Source: Euborellia annulipes
Taxonomy: Eukaryota > Arthropoda > Insecta > Dermaptera > Anisolabididae
Direction of reading: 5' to 3'
Length of the DNA: 64,000 nt
NCBI GenBank assembly: GCA_023213315.1
Contig: JAKCPI010005067.1
Span: forward strand, 1 to 64,000
Shown: positions 33,901 to 48,900 of the stretch, piece after piece
Layout of the letters: each line of letters begins with the position of its first letter
How positions within the stretch are numbered: position 1 is the first letter of the stretch
Notes under the pieces: model-generated
Databases searched by the model: none
What the model was told of the DNA's origin: nothing
The model's input: only the letters and a program-made list of their open reading frames with translations
Program-made: the position numbers and the translations under genes

Positions 33901-36900
33901 TAACTTTGGGGTTCAATTTGAAATGCACAAATTGTAACTTTGATTTCGATTGTTTTTAATGATTTTGCTAGACAATAAGTTAATTTTATTGTATTCATAT
34001 AGTAAGACTTTTTTATTTTTTTTGTATTAATATATATAAGCTCATTTAGCCTCTTAGCCTTACTGTTGAAAAACTCCCGGGGGAGTGACTCCAGGGGACT
34101 GACGTTGTTGATATAAAACACAAAAAATCTGCTAATTGTTATGGAATACTTTTTTCTTTTATATATTAAAAATAAATATAACAAAGAAAAGCCCTCGGAG
34201 CATGGCGTAGAGGTTAGCGTGCTAACCTCATATACCAAACGTCGCGGATTCGGACCCCAGGCAGTCCGATGATTTTATTTAAGCCATTTGGATACCAAAT
34301 GGCTTAAATAAAATGCCTGGACCCCATTTATGTATATTTATCAATAACGAATATCGTAAAAAGTCTTATATGGTCTGAGTTGCCGAAAAGACTGTATGAA
34401 TGTGTGTGTGAGTGTGAGTGTGAATGAGAAAAAAGTGTGAATGTTTAAAAAAAAATAAAAGACAGCAATTCATGTATAATGTTGAAATAATTATTAATAA
34501 ATTTCTAAAATATTATTTACCAGGGAACTGACAAATTGAGTGTTTACCTGCTGATTTCTGACACAAAAATAACAATGAAAGATAGCTAACATCCGGTATT
34601 TAGGCACCAATGCCATCTTTACACCCTAGACTTTATATAAAACATATAATTATTTGATCAACAGTGTATAATATCAGATATTTTTCAAATTTAAAATGGG
34701 CCAAGGGACTGACGCTCGAATCGAGGTACGCGACTTTGAATTAAAAAAAAATAATGTAAATTTAATTAAAATCAAAATCTATGAATTAAGAACGCTTAAT
34801 AAAGTATCTTAGATTATATAGATATGAATAATGATATAAATCTAATAGTTTAAAATAAATTTGAATTTAAATGTTCACTTTTTGAGCAGGTACATCCCAG
34901 TGGACTGATAAAAAGAAGAATATTTTCATTAAATTTTTTTAAATTTCAATATTTATCATGTGTGCCCAAAAATTATTAACTTTTTCTATAAACTGATGTT
35001 TGAAAAAAGTGAATATGTTTGGTAGTCACTGAATGATTTGCAAATACGCGAAGTTAACCCATTTTTGTAGAATGAATGGTATATCAGAAAATAAGAAAAA
35101 AGAAATTGTATATACATACAAGAGGGGCAAAAAATGGATTCTTAAAACTAAGACTAGCAGCAACTGAGAATACTGGATCGACACAACTGAAGAGAGCGCC
35201 CATCAAGATCATTTTTGCTGTGTGAGGATCCAAAGGTAGTTTGGCCAAATGATAACCAAGAGGCGTTAAATTCTCATCAGAATCTAGGATTTCCATAGTC
35301 TTCAACAACTGGAAACAATAATAAAATAAATTATTTTACAATACGCTTAAGAATGGTTTAAATAAAAATAAATTATATTTCAAAATAACAGATGATATTG
35401 AAATAGATAAAAGAGTAGCAAGCAACCAAAAGTATAAGGTTCTATATAAATAAAATAAAAACTTTCAAATTGGTCAAAATCATTGAAAAAAGTCAAAAAA
35501 TTTTCGAGCCTTCGGTGGCCTGCAAGGGCGTCCGCAGGATTTTTTGCAGGGGGGGGGCAAGTCACTTCCAGATCAGTTAAAAAAAACGTACTTTGATATT
35601 AATAGTGTTATACATCTCTTAGTATTTAAAGCTTTCTCACCGCGGCAAGGTGGATGTTTACTGAGAAAGGTTTTTTTCTATTTTTTTTTTTTTGTTTTAT
35701 ACATTTTTTTGTATCATTTTAATTTTCCAGGGGGGGGGGGGCAAGTGCCTGGTTGCCCCCCCCCCCCTGCGGACGCCCATGGTGGCCTGGCGTTGTGTAT
35801 CTTTGTTTCGATTTTTGGGAGTCATCAGAAAAAAATAATTTAATTGTTACACGTCTGAAATATAATATAGAATAATTACTATTTATTTTATTAACAAAGA
35901 TAGTCGAAATTCGTACACCCTGAAGATGTTCTTCAAAATAAAAAACATTTCATGGCTTTTATAGTTTTCTAGATATTTTGGTAAGGGCAGAGGACAAAAG
36001 ATGGCCTGGACCCCCTTGCTCGCCTTCAGCGAGCAAATGCATCAAATTTATTCTTGCTCACTGGAAATTTTCAAATTTCCCTACTTAAATTTCCTCTCCC
36101 GCTCCACTTCCTGTAACTCTAGCCAATCAGCGCCCTGATAGGCACATACACACAGGGACAGGAAGTCGGCCGCTAGCGCTTTATATTATAGTATGAAATG
36201 ATGTCATCAGCGTAGCCAGGATTTCTGCTTGGCGGGGGGGGGGCAAAAGTTTTATGAACACCCCTCCCCTCAACTCTAAGAAACTTGAGGTGGAGAAACT
36301 TTTTTTTAGATAATATAAGAATTATAAATAAAAAACAAATTAAATAAAATTGAAAATTGAATCCAGCGGCCTCCGTGCCCCCCCCCCCCCCGAAAACGCC
36401 ACTGGATGATGATGAGTTAAGATTTGCTCGACGTTTCAGCTCTCCTTTTGAAGCCATTTTCAAGAGAGAAGGGAGTTAGGAAGTAATGATGAAGGAGGGT
36501 TGTTTACGGGGTCGCAGTTCTTGCTGGTCCCCTGGTCAGTTTCGTGGATGCCTTAAGAGGTTTGGATTTGTCTTTGAGATCTGGAGGGCGGTTGGTTGTC
36601 ACCGTGTTTGCGTTTGGTTTAGGTGGGCTTGACGCGAGAAAACTTTTTCATACTCATTCGCGGATGGATATATATTGTACTGTATATATATATATATATA
36701 TAAAATGCTCGGGGTAAGGAACCTTTAAACTTTATTTTTCATCTTGGCTGCCCAAACGCCCACTTTATATTCATTAAAATTTTCCTTTGGAGGAGATTCA
36801 GGCCTTTTAAGCTCTACTCTTAATTGGTCATGGAAAAAAAATATTTTTTTTCTTTTGTGTTCGGATTTAAAATTTAATGATGATGGCAGAATAAGCCAAA

Positions 36901-39900
36901 ATTGTATTAATGAGCATCATTTGTCAAAATGTAAATGAGATTCTGAAAAAAGAAAAGGATTTTCTTTCAATCAACCCCCAACAAAGGGGTATTCCATTCC
37001 TCCTCGTAACTTCCTGAAATTTAAGTTTCGATGAACTTTTTTTTTGAGATATGAGAGAACCTGTATTAAAATACAGCCAAGAACCCGGCAAGGCTCGTTG
37101 CGGCCCTGTATACATATACTTTACATGTATTTAAGTTAATAAAATAGAATTAGTCGCAAAAAATATACTAGGTATGTTCCAAGAGCAATTTCTAGATTTC
37201 TGAAACTGCAAATGCACGCAGACAGTGGCGTAGCATATTCAGGACAAACAAGAATTCTAGTTATCTAAAGTCTAGTTAATAAAATCCAACGGAGTGTTTC
37301 AGACAATTTGAAATTTCTCTTGGAAAATACTTCCTGTTTTATTAGTAGACTTACTTCTAAAGATAATTCTACAGCTCGTGGATCAGGTGGATCCATCACT
37401 TTATTTAAAAACGGCTCAATTTTTCCAACTTGTAGAATTTTTCCTGACATGATCACTTCTTCCAATCTTTTTCGTAGAATCTCAGGCAGAAGATATTCAT
37501 CCAATCTGGCCTCTCTTGGACGTGTATATAGATGATAGCAAATTCCAGGCCGAGTTCGTCCAGCACGTCCACGCCTTTGTCGTGCATTCGCTAAACTTAC
37601 CCATTCGGGTTGAAGAGTCGAAATATTATTAGCCACATCGAAATTATTGATTTTAGTCTTGCCACAATTAACCACAAAAACAACATCATCAATTGTCACT
37701 GACGTTTCAGCAATCGAAGTAGAAATAATAATTTTGCGGACGCCTGAATGAAATATTAAATAGTGGTTAAGATAAATATTATACAAATATAGTAGAGTAT
37801 AATTTTTATTAAAAACAATAGTAAGAAATTACCTGGAGCTGGTCTGTCAAAGACACTTTTTTGGCTAAGAGTAGGCATTAAGGAGTGAAGAGGGATGATA
37901 ATAAATCTATCTGAAATAAAATTTTTAAAATAATTAATTAACTAGTATAATAAATATAATTAATTGTGAGTATGGTAAAATGTAGATTTGTAACTCGATG
38001 TTCAAGGCGAACAAATGAGAAGGCTTCGGGCAGTAGGGTAGTTTCAATAAGGGAGCGTACAAGTATTACTAACGAATTTTGAAGATTTTTGACCCCCCCC
38101 ATGTAACGCACCGTAACATTTTCTGACCCCCTCCCCTAGACGTTACGTAACCTCAAGTAGCCATTTTTATCTAAAAGTCACAATTATGTTGAGCAAAGTA
38201 TCGGAAAGTCGCTAAAATATCAGTTACTAACGCTTGTTCAACCCCCCCTCCCCCTTGTAAGGCATGGTAACGTTTTAAATCCCCCCCCCCCCCAAATTGG
38301 TTATAATATTTACCCTCCTAAGCACGATTAGGCAATGCCTTATTTTTATTAGAAAATAATAAGTAATTATTATACTGGCTGGGAGTATTAAATATAGATG
38401 TAGTGAATGGAGTCAGCCAAGGAAAAGTAAAAAACAAATTTATACTGTCGACATTTCGAACGCACTTCCTCGGACAGTAATTAATTAAATTAAATTGCCT
38501 TTTGACATTTGACAAATTTAACAACATTAATAATGTACATGTGTTATTTAATGATGTCAAATGACAAACTAATTACTACCATCTGTAACAATTAACACTA
38601 AGGCCGACCGCATGTTGAGGCGCAGCTTGGTGAGGTGACGCAGGGTGACTCACGGTAAATTTCTGTGAAACACAAAAATGATAGGGACCCCGCAAGTTAC
38701 AGCGCAGGGTGACGTGAGGCAGTATTCACTGTACGTGACTCTGCGCAACGCAGCTCTCATGCCGCAGTTTTCTTCAGTTGTCACGGCTTGTTTTGTCAAA
38801 AAATGGAAGAGAAATTAATTGAAGCTGTGCGAATACGTCAAATTATATATGATACGAGCCATGCAGATTATATGAAAATAAAACTCAAGGCTGATTCCCT
38901 AAGACTTTTTCTTTTGTTCAAATACAAATTTTTTCGATTTTTTCTGCATCAGAGAAGAGCTGCATCTATCATTTCGTCCTCACACTCATTTTCCGATTCC
39001 GATTCTGAACTGAAATCCATCAGCAGTAGTCCATCCATTTTGAAACTGCTTGATAAAACTGCGTTTTAATTTGCGGTAATCTCTCACCAGCAGCTTTTCA
39101 CCGCAGACATTCACAGTGAGTCACCCTGCGTCACCTCACCAAGCTGCGCCTCAACATGCGGCTAGCCTAAGAGTCTCCCGAGGAAAAGCGCGACAAGCGC
39201 TTGAAACGTCGACAGTATAAATTTGTTTTTTACTTTTCCTTAGCTGACTTCCTTCCATACATCTATAGAAAATAATAAGTTTGTTGGCGAATCCATTTTT
39301 GATTATTTTAAGAAATGGCCGGCGTGCTAGGAAAGAAGATAAGACAACAGCCCCCAAGATCCGTGTTGTTAAGCAACGTCAAGCAGTGCTCAAAACCAAG
39401 ACTGCTGAACGCCTGCCGGAAGCCATTGATCCTTAATTATTTTAAAATACTGTAACTTCTAAATAGAGACCATTTTCTCTGTAGCCGAAAGAGTATTAAT
39501 AAATTTAAAAAAAATGCTATATTACTTGTAGGTTAGAAAATTCTAAATATTATAACTATTACTAAAAAATACTATCTATTGATATATTATTATTTAAAAA
39601 GGATAAGAAAATAACAAAAGAAAGGGCCCAAATATATATATTTCATATCGCCTGCTGAGAATGCTGAGTGGTGAATGTCCGAAATTCAACAATTCGATAA
39701 AATGCTTTTGAAAGTTTTATATTCAGCATATACATTTAAACAGCTCGGCAGCAAATGAATAGGCCAGAATCAATAGCAATGAATGGAAATATATTTTCGC
39801 TACTTTGATACTCAAAAGAAAAGACGTTTTAGCAATGTTTGGTAGGCTTAACTCAAAAATTGAATTTTCGGACTTTCGCCACTATTATTCTAGGTAGGCG

Positions 39901-42900
39901 ATATATAAAATAAAAATACAGTATATATATTATATATACTGTTATTATATATAGTGTATACTTATTTTAAGTTTTTCCTAAGGGCCAAAATCCAAGAACA
40001 TGAAAATGATAAAAGTCGCTCAGACTATCAAATTTTGAATTATCCCGTTTTTCCATCAAATTTTAAATGGTAAAAACAATAGGTATTTTGAAAGTTACCA
40101 TTAGAAAAAAATGGCCTTTGAATCAATTTGTTATGAAGTTCAGAAATGTCAGTCCATCCAGGTAGAAATATTAAAATTGCTCCATCTCTTTCTCTAGTGC
40201 AAATATGATGTACAAGATTAGCAATTAAAACAAGATCTATATCTTCTGATTCTGGGTGTTGAATCACATCCAATACTACTCGACTATATTTATTCTCTCT
40301 TGATAGTTTCCTAAAAAAAAAAAAAAGTGTTTGAAAATTTATTTATTATTATATTATATATAAAATAAATGCTTTACCTTATATATGGATCTATCATTTC
40401 TTCAAATTCTTTCTTTTGCTTTTTTCCGCGTTTTGGGCCTCTACTTTTTCCTGGTTGTGTTAAATAATCTGGGTAGTACCTTTAGAGAAAAAGTTTAGAG
40501 AATTAATAATGACTAGAAAGTTTTTTGATTTTCATTATATATATAAATCGATGATACTCTGACAATACCTCCTATTATTTACTTTCTCTTAACCTATATA
40601 TAAAGTCTAAAGAGAAACAAAGTATTGCGATCATGTCAAAAATTCTGTCGAGATTTTGATGGATATTCATGTTTTGAGGCCCATGAGTCCAAAAAAATGG
40701 GTCTGTCTGTCTGTGACCGTGTGAAACGATTTTTAGAAATCAATATGATTAATCTTCTTATCCTTTCTTAAAAATATGTAATTTGGCAATATTATTTGAA
40801 AAAATAAGTTACCCAGTTATTTCCAGAACATCTTCTAAATAATATTCTTGAACAGGAAATGTAAATCCTGGGATATTTAATGTAGGACAATTATTAAAGT
40901 ATTGAGAAAATCTTTCCGCATTAAGAGTAGCGCTCATTAAAATTAATTTTAAGTTTGGTCTCTGAAATCATAATACATATTATTATATATATATACATGT
41001 AAAAATTAAAACAAAAACAAAACAAAGAAAAAGAGATGAAATTTAAATCAACTCGAAGATATTTAGTAAATGAAAAGACTAGAATTCATTATTTTGGATT
41101 AAAAAAAGTAATATATTATTCGATTTTAGAAGCTAGTAGTCAGTCTTTTAGGCAACTTACGCCATATGAGACTTTATACGATACCCGTTATTAATTACTA
41201 TATCTATTGGAGGTCCAGGCATACTTATTTGGATACCAAATGGCTTAAATAATCAAAAAAGTTCTTAGGCAACACATGTGATGAGCTGGTTGGATTATCA
41301 CTTTTTTCCAACAAAGGGAGCCTTGAAGACAAATCGAGCATTGTTAATAATGTCAGTCCCCTGTAGCTGCACCACCCAGGATGATTAGAGGAAATTTTAC
41401 TTTACTTTTGAAGAATGTGAATTGGTAGATTTTGCTAACAGCAGAAGAGCATTGTTGCTTACTAAGCTAAACATTAAGCAAATCTTTTTAAACAAGCACC
41501 CTATGTAATTGCCACGTGCATAAATACCTTTTGAACTAGCATCTAATCTAACTATTTTTTTTATATACATTTAATTTAATTATTTTGTTTTCTTTTCTTT
41601 TAATAAATTATTGTTTTTGTTTTATTGTTTTAAGAGCTAGTTTTCATCTTTATTTATTTTATTACCTGCCCAACCCCTTGTGTTTTTTATTATTTTTGTA
41701 AAGGTCCACCCAATAATTGAAAACGTTTATTCAGAGTTTTTGAGAGAGGTACGAGTCCTGCATTTAATTCCATTTTTAAATTATTTTCTAAATTTATATT
41801 AATATAATTTTAAATTTATAATTTCGGTTTAAACTTCGGATATTTTCTAAAAGAATAGGGTACCATATTTTGGTCACAATTCCCCTCTCAAAACTCGACT
41901 CCTTTTTTTAATTCCCAGTGGGGACATTTGAATTTATTTGGCCTTATTGTTTTTCATCAAAATTACAATTTAAACTTTAACATAAATCCCTATTTCTTTT
42001 TGGAAGTCTATGGGAACAGGACACAGAGGCTAAAAAAAGAGTAAAACATATCAAAGTTGACAGGAGAAGGAGCAGGTGTAGCCATTGATATATCAAAGTT
42101 GTCAATGACATAGCACAAAGAGGAGTCGAACTATTCCAAGATTTTAACAAATTTATTTCAAATGATGAAGAGGAAAAACAGCTGTTGCTGCAGATTGTAG
42201 AGGCAAATCGAAAACAAGTTCCGGCTGAACCAACCAAGAAGGCAGTTGTAGAAAGCCTACAGAGACCAAGTGATTTAAGACCTTGATATAGCTAGAAACG
42301 AACTCAGGAGGAGGAGTCAGATTTAGGAAATAAGTCTAACTTCACGGGGTGTCGGTAGATGGCTACGGCCAGAGGCAGGATGGGTTTGAGGTGTGTGTCT
42401 TCGTGCACGAAAGTACCTCTGGTAAATAAACGGGGATCCCGATAGGAATTTCAAATAATAATAATAATAATAATTTCATTAAGATTTGATTATTGTATTA
42501 GGCTATATTATTGGAATAATTTAATAATAATATTTTGCACCATCTATGTTAAAAAATCAAATTCAAAAAACTTATTGTAACATCATGCTTTTTATGTAAA
42601 CACTTGCTTTGATGATTGTGTCTAACTTCATGGAAATAAGTGTAGATGGCGCTGAAGTTTGTGTTTAACTTCAGAGGAATGACTGTAGATGGCGGTGACG
42701 TCGTTTTATATAAAATACACGTAACGGACCCTTAAAAGTTAATTCCCTTGAGTTGGAGCAAGTGTACAGTACTTGAAAACGACTGCCGAATATTCAGTGA
42801 AAGCGTTGTACAGTATTTTTTTTTTTAATAAATAATTAATACAAAAATGTGGTCTTTAATTAAAAACTCCTATAATAAAAACATACTGAAAATCATGAAA

Positions 42901-45900
42901 TGAAAACAAAGAAATGTGATCATTTCATAATCCATCATATATGTAGGCGAATTTATTATTTTTTTTCAATCCAAAATAAAAAATATTGTCTTTAATTTTC
43001 ACACTTGATATACTTTTATTGTCATTGTCATATACATAAATGTATGTATATTTAAATAAAAAAAAATTTTACCTTTGGTAGAACATCCTTTAGTATTGCT
43101 AAAATGAAATCCGAGAGAACATCTCGTTCATGAATTTCATCTAAAATTAGATGAGAAACTTTGGACAATGCTGGATCCGTTTGCATTTGTTGAATTAAAA
43201 TTCCCGTAGTGCAAAAAAGTATTGAAGCATAAGTTCTTGGCATTTGGCTGAAAAAATGTTAAACAAATAAGAACTGAGAATTTCGTTTTTTCCCAACAAA
43301 GGACTTATTTGTACTTTTTCACAGCTAACTTCACATTTAAGCCGCATAATCATTATCTGTTTTGACAGTTGAGCAAAGCTTTCTTGTGAAAAAGTTCGAT
43401 CGATTCTACGCAGTTTTGGGGCTCTTTTAAATAGGGAAAAAAGCAGCTTTTCGGTATATTTTACTTTTTTACCGTAGAAAAGGTAAAAATACTTTTCAAG
43501 CAATAAAAAAATTATTCGAAGTGTATGGAGAAGAGGTATTGACAGAACGCCAGTGCCAAAACTGGTTTGCAAAATTTCAATCGAGAAATTTTGATGTCAC
43601 AAATTTTTTTCCGTAAGAACATCCATATATCGAGCTTTGAGATTAAACCTCGGCGTTTCAAGTGATCATGAACGGCCGAATTCGATAAATTTAAATAATT
43701 TTTTCTTGCTTGAACAGCATTTTTACCTTTTCTATAGTAAAAAAGTAAAATATGCCGAATATGCTGCTTTTTTCCATATTTAAAAGGGTATCAACAAAAG
43801 ATTGCTGCGTAGAATCAATCGAACTTTTTCACATGAAAGTCTTGCTATATCAGCTGACAAATGATTATGCGGCTTAAGAGTGAAGTTAGCTGTGAAAAAA
43901 TACAATTAAGTCCTTTGTTGGGAAAAAAGAAATTACTTTGCGAAAACTTAATCATTCAATTCATTCGATTCCAATAAAAATAAGGCACCAACAAAACTGA
44001 AGAGTTAAATTTTTTTCGTATATTTAATTTTTAGAATATAAATTTATGTAATATCTTACTAGTCTAGACGGATTTGATATCCAACGGAATGGCCTATAAC
44101 TTCTCCCCGTTCTTCAGCAACTCTTTCAGCAACTGAAATTGTGCTGATCCTCCGAGGTTGTGTGCATACAATATAGCAATGAGAAGCTCTTCCCTTCATA
44201 ATCTCATTATCCAAAATGAATTGGCCAACTTGAGTAGTTTTGCCACATCCTGTCTCTCCGCTGATCAACATCACTTGATGCTTTTCCATCATTGAAAGAA
44301 TATCTTTCTGTTTGTCATAAGAGGGAAGTTTTTTTCGAAATTCAAGAAATTTCTTATATTTGTCTGATTGCATTTTATTCATCAATTCTTCTTTAAAAAA
44401 TTCATTCAGAACTGGTTTATCCTCAAAATAATTTACAATTCTTTCTAATTTCGTACTTATCGAACCTAAAAATAAAAAAATAAAATAAAAATAATTTAAA
44501 ATCATATTAATACATCATAAGATGCTTGTCAAAAATTTATTATTAGATTGCCTTGAATATTTTGTAGATATTTTTCCTTGAAGACTGATTCCTCCATATT
44601 TCCATAATTTTCTAATGTGTTTAAATTCATATTACTGAACGGAATGATTTTTGGTAAAATCGAATTTATTAAATTTTGAATTCGTTTTTCTTTTTCGAGA
44701 TTAACTTTTATATCTAAAGTCTAGAATAAATAAAATTATCACATTATCTATTGTTTAAAAAATATCAATAATTCAAATTAAAACAATAAATTCAAATTCA
44801 AAAGTAACCACTAAATTATGCATATGAAACTAAAAGGAATTAATAAACTTGAATGAAAACCATTCCACGAATGTGTTTATTGAAGCTTTTGTGGTATTAT
44901 TATTAGAATTTTTTATTATAGACCACATTTTTGTTTTATTAATTATTTATTAAAAATATAAATACTATACAACGTTTCGACTGCTTATTCTGCAGCCGTT
45001 AGCAAGTGCACAGTACTTGATAACGGCTGCAGAATAACCACTCAAAAGTTGTACAATTTTTTTTCTGTTCCTTTGGGGGCTGCAGAATAAGCAGTCGAAA
45101 CGTTGTATAGTATTTATATTTTTAATAAATAATTAATAACAAAAATGTGGCCTATAATTAAAAATTCTCCAAATAATAAAACCATTCCAGTTTCTATATA
45201 CGTATATACTGTATATATACTGTATATAAAATATACAGTAGACTTTTATGCAATGTCTCCTGTGATTATTTCAGTTCTTTTATAAAATAAGATGAACATT
45301 TTTAATTTACATTTGAATCAAAAAGTTTCCGTTAAAAATTTTTCAAACTAAAAAAAAATTAAATAATCACATGAGAAAATGCATGGAATCTACAGTATAT
45401 ATATATTTTTTTGTGGTTTTAATTGTGGTTTTAATTAAAGTGTTGAGCCCAAAATTCAATTCCAGATCAATCGCCATTTCTCATTAACTTATTCTGTGAA
45501 TATGATCTACAGTTATAACTCATACTCACAGTATAAGTTAATAAAAAAAATCATCGCCATACTGAAATATTGTGGCCTAAAAAATTATTCGTCTCATTTC
45601 TTCCAAATATATTCACTTTAGATATAACAATATATTCAATAATTTTAAAATTTAGACTTTAAAAATTATTGGAACCATCAAATAAATAAGAAACTTGAAT
45701 AAATTTTTAATGCAAAAAGTAGGGTAAATAAGAAAGAAAAATTCAAATTTAAATTACCATCTGATGAGTTAATTGCTTTTTTCCTTTGGGACCTTTTCTT
45801 TCCTTTTTGTTTCTTTCTCTACCAAGATTTTTGTAGAATAAACCTGCAAACAATTGAAGAATTATATAAGAATTTAAAAATTTAGTAATTTAATTTATAA

Positions 45901-48900
45901 TAAAATTTAAATCTCTTGTTTGTATCAATCAGATTTTTAATATCCCAAAATTTTATTCACTTCCAATAATAATATTATTTCCTCCTGGTCTTTTTTTTCA
46001 TGATCCAAGAGATTCAAAATTTAAACTTCCCCTAATTACATACCATGTGAGAACTTAAAAGTCCCGAATCTTTCCCGAAATGATAAAATATTATATTTTT
46101 TCGAGGATTGAAGTGAGTGTCTTGGATATTCCTTTATGAAAAAGTTTGCGAATATCTCACAAGGGTTAATCATTCGTGATTCGCGAACCTCTAGTCTAGA
46201 TATATCAGAAATGGAGAGAATCGTTTATGTAAAATTCTCATTGAGTCATTTATCTCTGATCTTGGGCCATATAATTTTATTTATGTATTGAAGCAAATAA
46301 ATTTTATTATTGACAAATCCTGGTTCAATCACATGCATTATGTCTAATAAAATGTACAATCTTTGTTACTATCTTTATACAATTTTGTAGTTTAATAACT
46401 GAAGATGGCCAAATAAATTCAAGCCGAAACGTCTTATTCTGGGAGTTTTATTGGACCTAGAGCATCCCAATTTGGCTGATATCTCCACCTCTCCGTTACA
46501 ATCACATCACAGCCACGACTTCAAAAGAAAGATGTCTCCCCCCCCCTAGCGCCGGTAGCAGCATTAATGGTTTATAAATAAAATTAATACCTATTTCTTT
46601 GCCCTTAAGTCCAGGTGGATGTCTTATTTTCTTGTTAGGAGTTTGATCGGGTTGAGTTGAAGGTCCAGGCTCTTGTTCTGTCATAAAATAAAGAAAATAA
46701 TGTAAATTTATATTTTTAAACAGTGCTGAGGAAATGTCCGGCGTGGACAAATTGAGAAGCACTCCCTTAGGCGGAAGGGGAGAGACAAAACTTGTTTTAT
46801 ATAGAAATTATAAATAATTTCATTAGTGTGAGGTGGATAGATGAGATCTTAGAGTAAGGAATGCAACTATATTTATTTCGTTTATTAGCCTCTTCAAGCC
46901 GACGTTTCGGTCAGATTTGCGACCATCCTCCAGAGCTACAATATATCGTCGCTTGCATCACGTAGTGACGTATCTCAAAAAAATCAAAAATTGAGATACA
47001 ACGGCCGTGTCCTGGCGTTCTTAATACATTATCACAAAGTGACTAATCTCTATTTCCATGTTTTTTCGTATTATTTAGGTTTTTTGGTTTTGCGTATCTA
47101 TACATTTATGATGATGGATTTATCTAATTAAACCCGAAACGTCTTCTTAGTGGAGATTTGTATTCGATAGAGGCTCCTTTTTGGCTGACATCCTTTCTTC
47201 CTTCATCATTCTAATCGCTGGACAGCCACTTCTATTATCAACATCTATACATTTAATATAACAACACGAACTATAAAAAGCTCTCCTGAAAAATGATAGA
47301 AATTGAGATACGCCACTACGTGATTCAGGCGACGATATAACAGAAAGGAACGAGTGAGTTATACAGTCAGAAAGAATTTTATCATCACAAATGGATAGAA
47401 AACATTGACAAATTGTAATAAAAATAAGATAATACCACATATAAAGCATATAAAAAATAATATATAACAACTTGAAATGTGTCAATAAATCTCCTCAAAA
47501 TGTAGAATGGCGCAATTGTTGTGGCAAGAAATATTTTAAACGATTCGACATTTTGAGGAGTTTTATTGACACCCTTCAGGTTGTTATATATTATTTTTTA
47601 TATACCTTATATGTAACTTATCTTATTTTTATTATAATTTGTCAACGTTTTGTATTCATTTGAAGTTGTGCACATATGATGTAAGAAAACAAAATTCTTT
47701 CTGACATACTCACTCGTTCCTTTCTGTTATTTATTATAGCTATGAGAATGGTCACAAATATGACCAAAACATCGGCTTAAAATGTCTAATAAACGAAATA
47801 AATATAGCTGCATTCGCTTTCTTTATTCCTTACTACAAGGATTAATTTCTTATAAAATATGGGGAATGACTTCCCCGAGACTTTCTCGTATATTCTTTTG
47901 GAATTACGTCTGTGTGTCTGTGAACACGATTGCATAAAAACCAAAGCAGCTAGATCGATGAAATTTGGTATATGCTCCTTAGACTAAAATTGTAGATTTC
48001 TATCAACTTTTGGAGTAAATACGTCACTTGGAAGTAGTACTTTTCCTAATAAGTTTTTTCAGAAATTTCCAAATTTTCACAATTTCTTTGTTATATTATG
48101 ATAAAATATTCAATTTTAAAAAGTTTTTATTCTTTGACATTTTTCCGAAAACTGAATAGTTTTTGAAATAATCACAGAAGAAAACAACATTTTTCGTAAA
48201 TTTTGGAAAGAAAAATCAAAACAAAATCATACAGGTGTCATTAACTTGTAAATATAAATAAATGAATTTGTGAAACAAATTTATATTTACATGTTTTTTA
48301 ATGACACTTGTATAATTTTGTTTTGAATTTTCTTTCCAAAATTTACCAAAAATGTCGTTTTCTTCTGTGATTATTTCAAAAACTATTCAGTTTTCGGAAA
48401 AATGTCAAAGAACAAAAACTTTTTAAAATTGAGTATTTTATCATAATATAACAAAGAAATTGAAAATTTGGAAATTTCTGAAAAAACTTAATAGGAAAAG
48501 AACTACTTCCAAGTGACGTATTTACTCCAAAAGTTGATAGAAATCTACAATTTTAGTCTAAGGAGCATATACCAAATTTCATCGATCTAGCTGCTTTGGT
48601 TTTTAAGCAATCGTGTTCACACACACACACACACACACACACACAGTCATATTGCCCAAAATGGTATTTTTGTACTCAGGGAGGTCTAAAACGTGGAGAA
48701 ACATCAAAATCTCGAAGTCGAATTTTTTTACGAAAACAATACTTTCTCTATACGAGAAAGTAAAAAGACATAGATTTGAATTTATTTTTATGATGCGCTT
48801 TTTGCTATAATGAAGTTAAATTATTTTTCAAATGGATTTTTCATTCTACCTTTACCCTCATGCATTCAAATGATCCGGAGGGAAAAATAGTTTCCAATAG

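Larger units (their letters stand above)
38380..39265. repeat. Palindrome split by the PIF/Harbinger element
   Basis: TTTATACTGTCGACATTTCG and CGTCGACAGTATAAATTTGT arms flank the insertion at 38602-39167. Confidence 0.8.

Noticed and set aside
44504..44551. Alternative GT donor for DHX36 exon 4
   Set aside because: The first downstream GT lies after an in-frame TGA, so using it would truncate the protein before the helicase core.
48613..48660. (CA)n tract with a small ORF
   Set aside because: A simple microsatellite within a palindrome arm; the His-Thr repeat is not protein evidence.
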